Source: Burkholderia latens (GTDB lineage: Bacteria > Pseudomonadota > Gammaproteobacteria > Burkholderiales > Burkholderiaceae). Taken from it: a stretch of 64,000 bases of DNA. The notes under the pieces are model-generated. The model saw only the letters and a list, made by a program, of their open reading frames with translations, had not been told where the DNA came from and made no database searches. How positions within the stretch are numbered: the first letter of the stretch is position 1; each line of letters starts with the position of its first letter. A program made the position numbers and the translations under genes. The stretch spans positions 62,001-126,000 of the forward strand of contig NZ_CP013438.1 of NCBI RefSeq assembly GCF_001718795.1. Reading direction: 5' to 3'. This document shows positions 53,109-62,406 of the stretch, one piece after another.

Positions 53109-54779
53109 ATGTTTCTCTCGATCCGCGCGGCGCGCACCCTGTGTGCCGCGAACCTGTTGTGGTTCAGCTTGGCCATCCACGCTCAGCCTGCGAGTCCGGG
53201 CGCACGGCCTCCCGTCGCGAACCGCGGCCAGGAGCAGCAACTCGATCAACTGCAGCAGCAGTATCTCCGGCAGCCCGACGTCTTGTCGGCACCCACGACG
53301 GGCGCGTCCGGCCGTCTGAATCTTCCCGCCGAGCAGCCGTGCTTCACGATCCGCACCGTCGAATGGCGCGGCGCGGACGCGTTCCCGTGGTTGGCGTCGG
53401 GTGCCGGCGTCGAAGGCCAGTGCATTGGCCAACAAGGCCTGCGCATGCTGCGTGAATGGGCCAACCAGCAACTCGCCGCGCACGGTTACGTTACGTCGCT
53501 CGCCAGTCTGCCGGCACAGGATCTGTCGCGCGGTCAGCTTGTCGTCGACATCCTGCCGGGCCGCATCGGCGAGATCCGGGACGATGCCGCACGCATCGGC
53601 TGGACTCCATTGCTCTTTCCACATGGACCGCGTGCGCGGCTGAACGTGCGCGACCTCGACCAGGCGCTCGAGAACGTACGGCGCCTGCCCGGCCAGGCGG
53701 CCACGGCGTTCGATCTGGTGCCGGGCGCAACGCTCGGCGACACCGATATCGTCGTCCGGCATCCGGCCGACGCGCGACGCGTGCGCGTCGTCGCGACCGC
53801 CGACAACGCGGGACTCGATGCAACCGGCCGCAACCAGCTCGGTGTGATCCTGTCGCTCGACTCGCCGTTGCATCTGTACGACCAACTGCTCGTCACCTAC
53901 AACACCGACGCCGCGTTCCGCGACAAGACACGCGGCGCGCAATCCAAAAGCGTCGCGTGGAACGTCCCGATCGGCTATGCGTCGTTCGCGGTCGGCGCGA
54001 GCGAATGGACCAGCCGCCAGCCGCTCGACGACCTGGGCGGTCTCGTCTACGCGAATCGGACCAGGCGCATCGAGGCCGCGATCGGCTACGTCCCGTACCG
54101 GTCGAGCCATGGCAAGTCGACGCTGCGCCTCAGGCTCGCGCGCCGGGACGATCGCGCGTGGTTCGACGGCTCGGAGCTTCTGGTCCTGAAGCATGACCTC
54201 GTGACCTACGACTTTTCGGCTGCGCATCGCGAGAAGTTCGCGAACGCGACGCTCGACGCCGCGATCGGCGTGCGCGGCAGTCTGCCGGCCTTCAGCCGCT
54301 TTCCCGGCTATGTGAAGGACCGCGCGCAATGGGACGGGCGCTATCGGGTCTTCACGGTCGACGGCGGCCTCGACACGGTTTTTTCGGTCGGCACGCGCCG
54401 CTACGGCTATCGCGGAACGCTGCGCATTCAGCACGCGCCGAGCGCTACGCCGTCTACGGAATTCATGCAGATCGGCGGCCGCTACACGGTCCGCGGATTC
54501 GATGGCAACTCCGCGCCGAGCGGCAAAAGCGGATGGCTGGTTCGGAACGAACTGGCGACCGGGCTTCGCGGCCAGGAAGTGTATGCGGCGCTCGATGCGG
54601 GCGGCGTGTCGTGCGATGCGTACGGGGAGCGCTGCGTGCTTGCGGGTGCCGCGCTCGGCGTGCGTGGCAGCTATCGCAGCTTCGGATTCGACGTCGCGCT
54701 CGGTGTGCCGCTGCGCAAGCCGGCGCGGTTGCACACCGCGTCGCCGACGCTGGACGTGCAACTCACCAGTCGTTTCTGA
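53109..54779 (+). CDS. Two-partner secretion transporter (FhaC/ShlB family)
   Basis: Outer-membrane Omp85-type pore of 556 residues that secretes the TpsA protein encoded next. Signal peptide FLSIRAARTLCAANLLWFSL...AIHAQ, then a short helix region with QEQQLDQLQQQYLRQ, POTRA domains (CFTIRTVEWRGADAFPW, VVDILPGRIGEIR), and a C-terminal 16-strand barrel. The diagnostic loop-6 motif VRGF occurs in GGRYTVRGFDGN (about residue 462). Residue count is normal. Start ATG 53109 chosen because the signal peptide begins there. The secreted partner begins 105 bases downstream. Confidence 0.9.
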   Translation: MFLSIRAARTLCAANLLWFSLAIHAQPASPGARPPVANRGQEQQLDQLQQQYLRQPDVLSAPTTGASGRLNLPAEQPCFTIRTVEWRGADAFPWLASGAGVEGQCIGQQGLRMLREWANQQLAAHGYVTSLASLPAQDLSRGQLVVDILPGRIGEIRDDAARIGWTPLLFPHGPRARLNVRDLDQALENVRRLPGQAATAFDLVPGATLGDTDIVVRHPADARRVRVVATADNAGLDATGRNQLGVILSLDSPLHLYDQLLVTYNTDAAFRDKTRGAQSKSVAWNVPIGYASFAVGASEWTSRQPLDDLGGLVYANRTRRIEAAIGYVPYRSSHGKSTLRLRLARRDDRAWFDGSELLVLKHDLVTYDFSAAHREKFANATLDAAIGVRGSLPAFSRFPGYVKDRAQWDGRYRVFTVDGGLDTVFSVGTRRYGYRGTLRIQHAPSATPSTEFMQIGGRYTVRGFDGNSAPSGKSGWLVRNELATGLRGQEVYAALDAGGVSCDAYGERCVLAGAALGVRGSYRSFGFDVALGVPLRKPARLHTASPTLDVQLTSRF

Positions 54780-54884
54780 CGCCGTCGCGAACGGCGACTT
54801 ACTCACGGAGGCCCCCATGTAGCTCGCGTCATCCCTCGGCCGGCGCGCAGTCGCGCCACACCACAAACGCTATGGAGAAGCACC

Positions 54885-57428
54885 ATGAAACACACTGTCA
54901 CCCATCAATTCACGTATCGGCGCGCGTTGCCCCGACGTACGGCACTGGCGGGCGCGCTTGCGCTGATGATGCCTGCGCTGGCTGCACACGGACAGGCTGT
55001 CCTGCGCCCGGATGCCGGTGCCGCCGCACAGCCGGGCATCACGGCGGTCGGCGGGACGCCGGTCGTCAACATCACCGCGCCGAATGCAGCCGGTTTGTCG
55101 CATAACCGTTTCACCGATTACAACGTCGGCGCGAATGGGCTGATTCTGAACAACAGTGCCACGTCGGTTCATACGCAACTCGCGGGTACGATCGCCGGCA
55201 ACGCGCAACTCGGCGGCGCACCCGCCCGGATCATTCTGAACGAGGTGACCGGCGGCCAGGTGTCGCGACTCAACGGCGCGACGGAAATCGCCGGGCAGGC
55301 GGCCCGGCTCATCGTCGCCAATCCGAACGGCCTCGTGGCAGACGGCGCCGGGTTCATCAATGCAACTCGCGCGACGCTCGTGGCCGGCAAGCCGGTGTTC
55401 GATCAGGATGGCGGCATCGCGAGCTTCGAAACGCGCGGTCGCCTCGTGGTCGAAGGCAAGGGGCTCGATGCGGCGGATACCGACGTCGATCTGGTCGCGC
55501 GCTCGCTGCGTATCAATGCCGACGCGAGGGCGAAGAAGCTCGTTGGGGTCGCGCTGGACGGCAACGTGAAGGTCGACGGCGACACCATTGCCTATCGCCG
55601 GAATGCCTCCGGCACCGACACGCCGGAGATTGCGATCGACGTCGCGCGGCTCGGCAGCATGCACGCGAACGCGATCACATTGGTTGGCGCGGCGAAGGGC
55701 GTCGGCGTGAACGTCGACGGGAAGATCGACGTCGTGGCGGGCGTGCCCGCTCTCGATGCGAGCGGGAAGGTGTTCACGCAAACTCAGTCCGGTGCGAATA
55801 TCGGGTCGAACGTGTCCGGCGTCTCGGTTACGCAGATTCAGTCCGGTCCGAACGCAAACTCGGGCGGTGATGGCGTCACCATCGTTCAGCATCAATCCGG
55901 CGCAAATGTCGCCCCCGGCAGCCACGACGTTACCGTGGTGCAGCAACAATCCGGTGCCAACGCAGAAATCGGCGGCTCCGGCGGGTCGCATGGCCCGACG
56001 ATGACCTTCGACAATACTGTCGGCACCGCGAAGAATGGCGAGATGACGATTGTCGGCGGGCTGTCGAACGGAGGAGAGCTGACCGCCGATACGGTCTCGG
56101 TTCATGGGGGCGCAACCGTCGCGTCGGGTGCGTCGCTCGCGGCGCGGCGCGATCTGTCGGTGTACGGCGGATTGTCCAAGAATGACGGCGTGGTACGTGG
56201 GCAATCGGTCTCGGTTCACGGTGGTGCACAGATCGGCTCGGACGGGCAACTGATCGCGTCCGATGCGCTGTCGACCTATGGCGATGTGAAGAGTGAAGGG
56301 AAGATCCGGGCCGGCTCGGCCGCGATCTATGACGGGCTCGATGTTGCCAAAGGCGGCAGCGTCGCAATCTCGGGAAGCGCTACGACATACGGCACTGTCA
56401 ACAACGACGGTACGTTTCACGCGGATGCGGTGACGGCATACGGGAACGTCACCAATAGCGGCAAGATTCGCACCGAAAAATCGATCACCGTGTATCGCGG
56501 ACTGAGCAACTCGGCGTCCGGCCGCGTCAGTGCGGGCGGTGCGCTTGCCGTGTACGGCGGGCTGTCGAACCACGGTCAGATCGAGAGGTACGCGAAAGTC
56601 GATACATTGGTCGACTCGACTCCGGTAGCTGCGCCGCCGGTCGTCATCGCGCCGACCCAGCCTGCAGCTCCGGCGGTAAAGCCGGCGGAACCGGTGGCGA
56701 TCGCGGAACTCGCTCAATCGAAGCCCGAGAGCTCGGTCGTTGCACCGGTTGTCGACAAGCCGGTCGAGCAGGCAACGACGCAGCAGGTTGCGGACAAGCC
56801 GGTTGAGCAGGCAGCGACGCAGCAGCAGGTTGCCAACAAGCCAGTCGAGCAGGCAGCGACGCAGCAGGTGGCCGATAAGCCGGTCGAGCAGGCAACGACG
56901 CAGCAGGTTGCCAACAAGCCAGTCGAGCAGGCAGCGACGCAGCAGGTGGCCGATAAGCCGGTCGAGCAGGCAACGACGCAGCAGGTTGCGAACAAGCCGG
57001 TCGAGCAGGCAGCTACGCAGCAGGTGGCCGATAAGCCGGTTGAGCAGGCAACGACGCAGCAGGTTGCGGACAAGCCGGTTGAGCAGGCAGCGACGCAGCA
57101 GGTTGCGAACAAGCCGGTTGAGCAGGCAACGACGCAGCAGGTTGCCGGCAAGCCGGTTGAGCAGGAAGCGACGCAGCAGCAGGTTGCCAACAAACCGGTT
57201 GAGCAGGCAGCGACGCAACAGGTTGCCAACAAGCCGGTCGAGCAGGCAACGACGCAGCAGGCCGCCAACAAGCCGTTCCGGCCGATTCAGCCGGTCCAGC
57301 AAGTCGCGCCGCCGCCGTTCTATTTCGTGCCGGTGCATCAGATCATGGCATCGGTTTACGCATCGATGCCGTGGATGTACAACCCGATGATGTTCTTTGC
57401 GTCTGTATTCGGGTGGGGGCGCGTATAA
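54885..57428 (+). CDS. Secreted TpsA-type exoprotein with three repeat regions
   Basis: 847 residues, short for an FHA relative. Signal peptide about 1-37 (extended type, ending AAHGQAV). TPS domain about 38-290 with NRFTDYNVGANGLILNNS and the secretion motif NPNG in VANPNGLVADGAGF. Region 298-370: four 18-residue repeats with Q-x-Q-SGxN. Region about 385-570: beta-rung repeats such as VYGGLSN...VSVHGGAQI. Region 623-792: 13 tandem KPVEQA-TQQ units of about 13 residues. C-terminus (YFVPVHQIMASVYASMPWMY, then NPMMFFASVFGWG) is aromatic and Met-rich. No toxin domain. GGAGAAG precedes ATG 54885. Confidence 0.88.
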   Translation: MKHTVTHQFTYRRALPRRTALAGALALMMPALAAHGQAVLRPDAGAAAQPGITAVGGTPVVNITAPNAAGLSHNRFTDYNVGANGLILNNSATSVHTQLAGTIAGNAQLGGAPARIILNEVTGGQVSRLNGATEIAGQAARLIVANPNGLVADGAGFINATRATLVAGKPVFDQDGGIASFETRGRLVVEGKGLDAADTDVDLVARSLRINADARAKKLVGVALDGNVKVDGDTIAYRRNASGTDTPEIAIDVARLGSMHANAITLVGAAKGVGVNVDGKIDVVAGVPALDASGKVFTQTQSGANIGSNVSGVSVTQIQSGPNANSGGDGVTIVQHQSGANVAPGSHDVTVVQQQSGANAEIGGSGGSHGPTMTFDNTVGTAKNGEMTIVGGLSNGGELTADTVSVHGGATVASGASLAARRDLSVYGGLSKNDGVVRGQSVSVHGGAQIGSDGQLIASDALSTYGDVKSEGKIRAGSAAIYDGLDVAKGGSVAISGSATTYGTVNNDGTFHADAVTAYGNVTNSGKIRTEKSITVYRGLSNSASGRVSAGGALAVYGGLSNHGQIERYAKVDTLVDSTPVAAPPVVIAPTQPAAPAVKPAEPVAIAELAQSKPESSVVAPVVDKPVEQATTQQVADKPVEQAATQQQVANKPVEQAATQQVADKPVEQATTQQVANKPVEQAATQQVADKPVEQATTQQVANKPVEQAATQQVADKPVEQATTQQVADKPVEQAATQQVANKPVEQATTQQVAGKPVEQEATQQQVANKPVEQAATQQVANKPVEQATTQQAANKPFRPIQPVQQVAPPPFYFVPVHQIMASVYASMPWMYNPMMFFASVFGWGRV
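55776..55992 (+). repeat. Four 18-residue QSGAN-type protein repeats
   Basis: The encoded units read TQTQSGANIGSN, TQIQSGPNANSG, VQHQSGANVAPG and VQQQSGANAEIG at an 18-residue period. The Q-x-G-x-N pattern is reminiscent of curlin repeats, though the period and spacing differ. Possibly beta-solenoid or amyloid-like. Confidence 0.6.
56751..57260 (+). repeat. Thirteen-copy 39-base in-frame tandem repeat
   Basis: Units encode V-A-(D/N)-KPVEQA-(A/T)-TQQ; 13 full units with a partial copy after. Unit 2 and unit 11 each add one Gln codon. Units 4-8 alternate D/T and N/A versions, a 78-base higher-order repeat. All length changes are multiples of three, so the array can vary by recombination without frame loss. 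Confidence 0.9.
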
Positions 57429-57614
57429 CTCAGCGCACGGGTATTGTCTGATCGTGTCGGGCCTGCTGATGTCAGGCGGGCCGGACACCGTCGATCAATA
57501 GGCAATCGATATCGCTGACATTTCGCTCCAGCGTGTGGGTGATTGTTCGTGAGCAGGCGGGCGCTGTACACGACGATGTTCCCCGCACGCCGGGGCGGCT
57601 ACGGCTGAGTTCAC

Positions 57615-57646
57615 GAGCGCCATCGACGCCGGGTTCGATGGCGCTC
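57615..57646. terminator. Hairpin between converging exoprotein and TlpA-like genes
   Basis: GAGCGCCATCGA and TCGATGGCGCTC: perfect 12-base-pair stem, 8-base loop, in the gap between converging genes. No T tract on either strand. Likely a bidirectional terminator or processing hairpin. Confidence 0.6.
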
Positions 57647-57683
57647 CCTGCGGCCGCGGGAAGGCAATGCTCGTCAGGGGAGC

Positions 57684-58494
57684 TTAACGGCGGACGAGTT
57701 CGCCTAGCGTGTCCCGGAGCCGGGCGGCACTCAGCTCGCCCATGTGCGACTCGACGAGTTCGCCCTTCGCATTGGAGAACAGCGTCGTGGGCAGCCCGCG
57801 AGATCCGTATGCGTGCATCGCGCGCAGTGACGGATCGAGCAGAACGTTGTCGAATTGCAGTCCCTGTCGTTCGAGGAACGCACGCACGGTTTGCGCGTTT
57901 TCACCCTGGTTGAGCATCAGCACCGCAAGATCCGGACGATCACGCTGCGCCTGTTCGAGAATCGGCATCTCGCGCCGGCACGGCGCGCACCACGTCGCCC
58001 ACAGGTTCACGACGACCGGCTTGCCGGCGAAGCGCTGCGGCAGCACGGGCGTCGCATCGAGCGTCTCGAGCTGCATTGCGGTGAACGGCAGTGCGTTACG
58101 TTGCAGCGTGGCGAGCGTGCCTTGCGCGATGCCCCCACGCCGCGAGCCCCGCGACGATGCCTGCTGCCACGGGCTTGCGTAGCGCCGGCAAGCGACGCAG
58201 CCGCCACGCCGCGAACATGAGCGCGGCCACGATGCCGATACGCCAGTCGAAGCCGCCGTCGCCGAACGCAATGATCGAGCGCGGCGCGGACGCATAGTCG
58301 CGCCACCATTGCACGACGTAACTTGCGCGCGCTGCGATCAACCCGAGCAGCAGCACGTCGAGGATCAGGCTCGATGCGGTCTTGGGCTGGTCGTTGGGCG
58401 GTTTGCGCTGGATGAAACGCGCGACGAGCCACGCCAGCAACGCGGCGACAGCTACCGCGATGACGCGGATCGAGAACGGGCCGAGGCTCAACAT
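57684..58494 (-). pseudogene. Membrane-anchored TlpA-like thioredoxin, frameshifted
   Basis: The first part (58494 leftwards) has membrane segments: LSLGPFSIRVIAVAVAALLA, and GLIAARASYVVQWW, with an Lgt-like FGDGGFDWRIGIVAALMF. It runs into a stop at 58096. The second part encodes thioredoxin LETLDATPVLPQRF, VVNLWATWCAPCRREMP (CxxC), and GSRGLPTTLFSNAKGEL to the stop at 57684. The two frames join at a run of five G (58132-58136, minus strand), where one fewer G restores a single frame of about 269 residues: AAWGIAQGTLATL. Either a real frameshift (possibly phase-variable) or a sequencing error. Confidence 0.75.
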
Positions 58495-58707
58495 GAAGCG
58501 AGAGTGCGAAGAGGGAAGGAAGAGCGGCGAAAACGGAACCGCCGACGTACGGTGTCGCGTTTCGACCCGACGGCATGGGCGGGGTTCCCGCGTCGGCGGT
58601 AATGTCGCTCAGCAGCGTCGACCGACTGCGATTGTGCTTCCGGCCCGCCGAGTGCATGGCCCGTACCGCAGCGCGTTGCTGCGCCGGCACCGGCGATCGA
58701 TGGGCGA

Positions 58708-59712
58708 TTAACGTCCGTTGTCGGATTCCGTACCGCCGAGCCGGTATGCGGTGAAGAACTCGTACCACGGCGTACCTTCCTCAACCGGTACGCCCAGCGC
58801 CGACGTGCGTTGCTTCAACGCAGCGAACACGTCGCGGATGCGCGCTGCCTGCGCGGCATCGCTGAACGGACGCGGCTTCGCTTTGCCGGCCGCGAACGCG
58901 CCGTACGCGATCGCGAGCAGACGTGCAGCATCGTCGATCGACAGGATCGATCCGTTGATCGCTTCGACGAAGCGCGGCCGATCCGCTTCTCGCGATGCGG
59001 CGAAGCACTGGAACACGATCGCCGATACCTCGTGCAAGTCCTCCGCGCGCAGCAACGCCGGCAGGCGCGCGGCGATCCGGTCGGCCGGTTCCTGTTGCAG
59101 CGCGGCGCCGAAGTCGAGCACGGCGGCCATCGGATTGCGTTCCGCCTTCACGCGATCGAGCGCCGACGCGGGCGAAGCGGGTGCTGCCTCCGACTCGTCG
59201 CCGGCCGGGGACCGCAGCACGTCCGCGACGTGCTGTGTCCATTCGGAATAAATCATTCGCACGTTGCCGAACTGCTCGCCGCCCCGGGCGTCCGGATTCC
59301 ATCGGTAGATGATCGTACCGCCATGGATGAACGGCGAATACAGATGCTCGGGCGTCTGCGGCAGCGGCCGCCGGTTGATCGGCAGCCATGCGAGCGTCAG
59401 CCAGTCGTAGCGGCCGGTGGGCGGCACCGACGGGTTCGAACTCGCGACGACCTGCCACGTGCCGCGGTTCGCGTAGCGGCGGCGCGCGTCCGGTATCGCG
59501 ACGGTCCGCTGTTGCGCGGTATCGAAGTAGGTGGGGCCGATCACGTTCGCGCCGCTGTCTGCGGCCGGCTTGATGGTCGCGATGACCCACGACGCACCGT
59601 CCGCCGAGCGATAGTCGGACGGCCGGAACGTGGCAACATCGTGCACCGTCCGCGTTTCGGCGGCGACGGGGCTCGGGGGAAACTGGGCGGAATCCGCGAC
59701 AATACTCGGCAT
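58708..59712 (-). CDS. Conserved hypothetical protein
   Basis: 334 residues from ATG 59712 (MPSIVADSAQFPPSPV), with GAGGT eight bases before. It shows no signal peptide or membrane segment. The N-terminal half is rich in beta structure (GASWVIATIKPAADSG, YDWLTLAWLPINRRPL, TIIYRWNPDARGGEQFGN). The C-terminal half is helical (ALDRVKAERNPMAAVLDFGA, IDDAARLLAIAYGAFAAGKA). I do not recognise the family. It is divergent from the ArsR/decarboxylase pair. It may be cytosolic. Confidence 0.65.
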   Translation of the reverse strand: MPSIVADSAQFPPSPVAAETRTVHDVATFRPSDYRSADGASWVIATIKPAADSGANVIGPTYFDTAQQRTVAIPDARRRYANRGTWQVVASSNPSVPPTGRYDWLTLAWLPINRRPLPQTPEHLYSPFIHGGTIIYRWNPDARGGEQFGNVRMIYSEWTQHVADVLRSPAGDESEAAPASPASALDRVKAERNPMAAVLDFGAALQQEPADRIAARLPALLRAEDLHEVSAIVFQCFAASREADRPRFVEAINGSILSIDDAARLLAIAYGAFAAGKAKPRPFSDAAQAARIRDVFAALKQRTSALGVPVEEGTPWYEFFTAYRLGGTESDNGR

Positions 59713-59921
59713 GAAGGTACCTCGGAATCGGGTGCGTATCACGAACGGCGACGCAGGCCGTTTCTCGTCACTTTAGGATGTTGCAACCGATATCGCGAGT
59801 TGCGCAGACCCGGACGTCGCGAAATCTTGATTCGCGATCGAATGCAAGCATCCCTCGGCGAACCCGTTGTCTACATTTCGTCATTTAGCTAATATTCAAA
59901 ACGTAAAACGAGGCCGATTCC

Positions 59922-60221
59922 ATGGACGACGTCACCCGCATCAGCGCACTCGCGAACGAAAGCCGGCTGGCCGTGATGCGCTGGCTCAAGCAGCCGCGCA
60001 AGCATTTCCCGCCGCAGCCGCACGGCGACTTCGACGAACTCGGCGTGTGCTGCACATATATCACCGAGAAGCTCGGCATCGCGCCGGCGACGACCACGCG
60101 CCACATGCGCATCCTTGCGGATGCGGGGCTCGTGCGGGCGACGCGTGTCGGCAAGTTCACGTACTACAAGCGGATCGACGACGCGCTGCATCGGTTGGGC
60201 CGCGATCTCCTGCAACTCTGA
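59922..60221 (+). CDS. ArsR-family HTH regulator
   Basis: 99 residues. Winged HTH: ISALANESRLAVMRWLKQP, then YITEKLGIAPATTTRHMRILADAGLV, RATRVGKFTYYKR. Two adjacent Cys in LGVCCTYI are unlike standard arsenic sensors and could form a metal or redox site. It precedes a decarboxylase gene by 20 bases and is likely to regulate it. The 5' region (about 59876-59905) has the AT-rich TTTAGCTAATATTC, resembling ArsR operators. Confidence 0.86.
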   Translation: MDDVTRISALANESRLAVMRWLKQPRKHFPPQPHGDFDELGVCCTYITEKLGIAPATTTRHMRILADAGLVRATRVGKFTYYKRIDDALHRLGRDLLQL

Positions 60222-60241
60222 CCTTCACCGAGGCAATCGAC

Positions 60242-61594
60242 ATGGATGAACTCGCCCTGCTGGCCGACGCCGACCGGCGCGCGCACGCGTATCTCGCCGC
60301 GACGAACGAACGACGCGCATATCCGGATGCGGCCGCGCTCGCCGGTCTGACAGCGTTCGACGAGCCGCTGCCCGATACGGGCCGCCCGGCCGACGACGTG
60401 CTGCGCCTGCTCGATGACAAAGGCACGCCCGCAACCGTCGCATCGAACGGCCCGAACTACTTCGGCTTCGTGATCGGCGCGACGCTGCCGGCTGCTGCCG
60501 CGGCCGAGCGGCTGATGCTCGCGTGGGACCAGTGCGCGTCGTCGTTCGCGAATTCGCCGGTGGCCGCGACGATCGAGCGGCAGGCCGCGCGCTGGGTCGT
60601 CGACGTGCTCGGATTGCGCGAAGGCAGCGCAGTCGGCTTCGGCACGAGCGCGACGGCCTGCACGCTCGTCGCGCTGGTCGCCGCGCGGCGTGCGCTGCTC
60701 GGGCGCAAGGGCTGGGACGTCGACGAGGACGGGCTGACCGGTGCACCCGAGGTCAAGGTCGTGCTGTCCGAACTCGCGCACGTCACCGTGAAGAAGGCGC
60801 TGCGCGTGCTCGGCTTCGGGATGAAGCGCCTGATCGTCGCACCGGTCGACGCGCATGGCCGCATCGATCCCGCGCAACTGCCGCCGCTCGACGACATGAC
60901 GATCCTGTGCGTGCAGGCCGGCGAAGTGAACACCGGCGAATTCGATCCGTTCGCGGCGCTGATTCCGGTTGCACAAGCCGCCGGTGCATGGGTGCACGTG
61001 GACGGCGCGTTCGGATTGTGGGCGCGCGCATCGTCGAAGCGCGCGCTGACCGACGGTGTCGACGGCGCGGACAGCTGGACCACCGACGGCCACAAGTGGC
61101 TCAACACGCCGTACGACGGCGCGATGGTGATCTGCCGCGACGCGGCCGCGCTCGCGACCGCGATGAACAGCGATGCGGTGTACTTGAGCGGTGCGCACGA
61201 TGCGCAAAAGAACCTGAACCTCGAATTCTCGCGGCGCGCGCGCGGCATTCCGGTGTGGGCCGCGCTGCGTGCGCTCGGTCGCGCGGGCGTGGCGACGATG
61301 GTCGAGCGGCATTGCGCCCAAGCGCAGCGGGTCGCGGACGGCCTGCGCGCAGCCGGCTACGAGGTGCTGAATCGTGTCGTGCTGAACCAGGTGCTCGTGC
61401 GTGCCGGGACCGACGAAGAGACGATCGCGATCCTTCAGTCCGCGCAGGATTCTGGCGACGTGTGGTTCGGGCAGACCGTGTGGCAGGGGCGGCCTGCGTT
61501 CAGGATCAGCGTGTCGTCGTGGCGCACCGAAGACGCACACATCGATCGCCTCGTCGCGTTGCTGACGACGCTGCGCGGCGTGCACGTGGGCTGA
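60242..61594 (+). CDS. PLP-dependent decarboxylase (group II)
   Basis: 450 residues. PLP-lysine motif in TTDGHKWLNTPYDGAMV, with VHVDGAFGLWARA (Asp) upstream and FGTSATACTLVALVAARRAL in the cofactor pocket. TVASNGPNYFGFVIGATLPA is the N-terminal signature. This is the DDC/glutamate-decarboxylase fold, but substrate (aromatic amino acid, glutamate or cysteine sulphinate) cannot be told. Same operon as the ArsR regulator (20-base gap). Start at ATG 60242. Confidence 0.88.
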   Translation: MDELALLADADRRAHAYLAATNERRAYPDAAALAGLTAFDEPLPDTGRPADDVLRLLDDKGTPATVASNGPNYFGFVIGATLPAAAAAERLMLAWDQCASSFANSPVAATIERQAARWVVDVLGLREGSAVGFGTSATACTLVALVAARRALLGRKGWDVDEDGLTGAPEVKVVLSELAHVTVKKALRVLGFGMKRLIVAPVDAHGRIDPAQLPPLDDMTILCVQAGEVNTGEFDPFAALIPVAQAAGAWVHVDGAFGLWARASSKRALTDGVDGADSWTTDGHKWLNTPYDGAMVICRDAAALATAMNSDAVYLSGAHDAQKNLNLEFSRRARGIPVWAALRALGRAGVATMVERHCAQAQRVADGLRAAGYEVLNRVVLNQVLVRAGTDEETIAILQSAQDSGDVWFGQTVWQGRPAFRISVSSWRTEDAHIDRLVALLTTLRGVHVG

Positions 61595-61870
61595 CTGGCA
61601 TCGGCATTGCTTGCTGCCGTCCGGTGCAGCGCCGGTCTTGGTCATTGCGGCCGTCGAGCACGCCCATCGGGATTACCTCGCGCAGCGCACGCGCCGGCGC
61701 TGGATAGCCTGCCGGCGCGGTTGCGTGCGGCAACGGCGCGCGTCGACGCACGCCGCCGCGCCTCGCCGGCTTCCGCGTCCGCATGAAAATGTCGGACAAT
61801 GGCGCCGCATGCGCGCCGCGCGAGTCGGGGCGGCGCGTCCAACCGCTGCATTCACGCTGACGAGGTCCCC

Positions 61871-62338
61871 ATGTCCACGACACCTCCCCGGGAACTGCTG
61901 AAAGCTGCCGACATCGCGAAAATGACACCGGCGCGCGCGGTGCATTCGCTGAATCCCAATGCCGTTCGCCTCAAACGACAGCTCGGCGAGCCGACCGGTC
62001 TCACACAAATCGGCGTGCACCTGCTCACGCTGATGCCCGGTCACGAATCGTCCGAATATCACCGGCACCTGTACGAAGAAGAATGTGTGTACGTGCTGTC
62101 CGGCACCGGTACGGTCACGATCGGCGAACGTCGTCACGACGTCGGAGCCGGAGATTTTCTCGGCTTCGCACGCGGCGGCGAAGCGCATGTGCTCGAGAAT
62201 ACGGGCGATGCACCGCTCGAATTGCTGATCATGGGGCAGCGCCTCGAACACGACGTGTGCGAATACCCGCGCATCGGCAAGCGGCTTCATATCGCCGGAC
62301 AGCTCGAAGATTTCGTCGACCTGCCCAAACAACCGTAG
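61871..62338 (+). CDS. Cupin-domain protein
   Basis: 155 residues. Single cupin: ESSEYHRHLYEEECVYVLSGTGTVTIG (metal ligands in HRH and E) and GDFLGFARGGEAHVLENTG (second His). Typical of small cupins annotated as sugar isomerase-like or sensors. The C-terminus has ICEYPRIGKRLH-like EYPRIGKRLH. Function not assigned. Start at ATG 61871. It follows the decarboxylase by 276 bases. Confidence 0.82.
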   Translation: MSTTPPRELLKAADIAKMTPARAVHSLNPNAVRLKRQLGEPTGLTQIGVHLLTLMPGHESSEYHRHLYEEECVYVLSGTGTVTIGERRHDVGAGDFLGFARGGEAHVLENTGDAPLELLIMGQRLEHDVCEYPRIGKRLHIAGQLEDFVDLPKQP

Positions 62339-62406
62339 CGCGCGCGTATCCGCATCGATCGTCGTCGCCCTTATGATGCGGGAATGCCACCGACAGGATC
62401 CCTGCC

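Noticed and set aside
56751..57260. Tandem repeats as a CRISPR array
   Set aside because: Units are contiguous without unique spacers and are in frame inside a coding sequence.
54870..57488. 872-residue open frame on the minus strand opposite the exoprotein gene
   Set aside because: It is a shadow: the repetitive Leu/Arg-rich product is the complement of the KPVEQA repeat and GC-biased codons, and it lacks a ribosome site and known domains.
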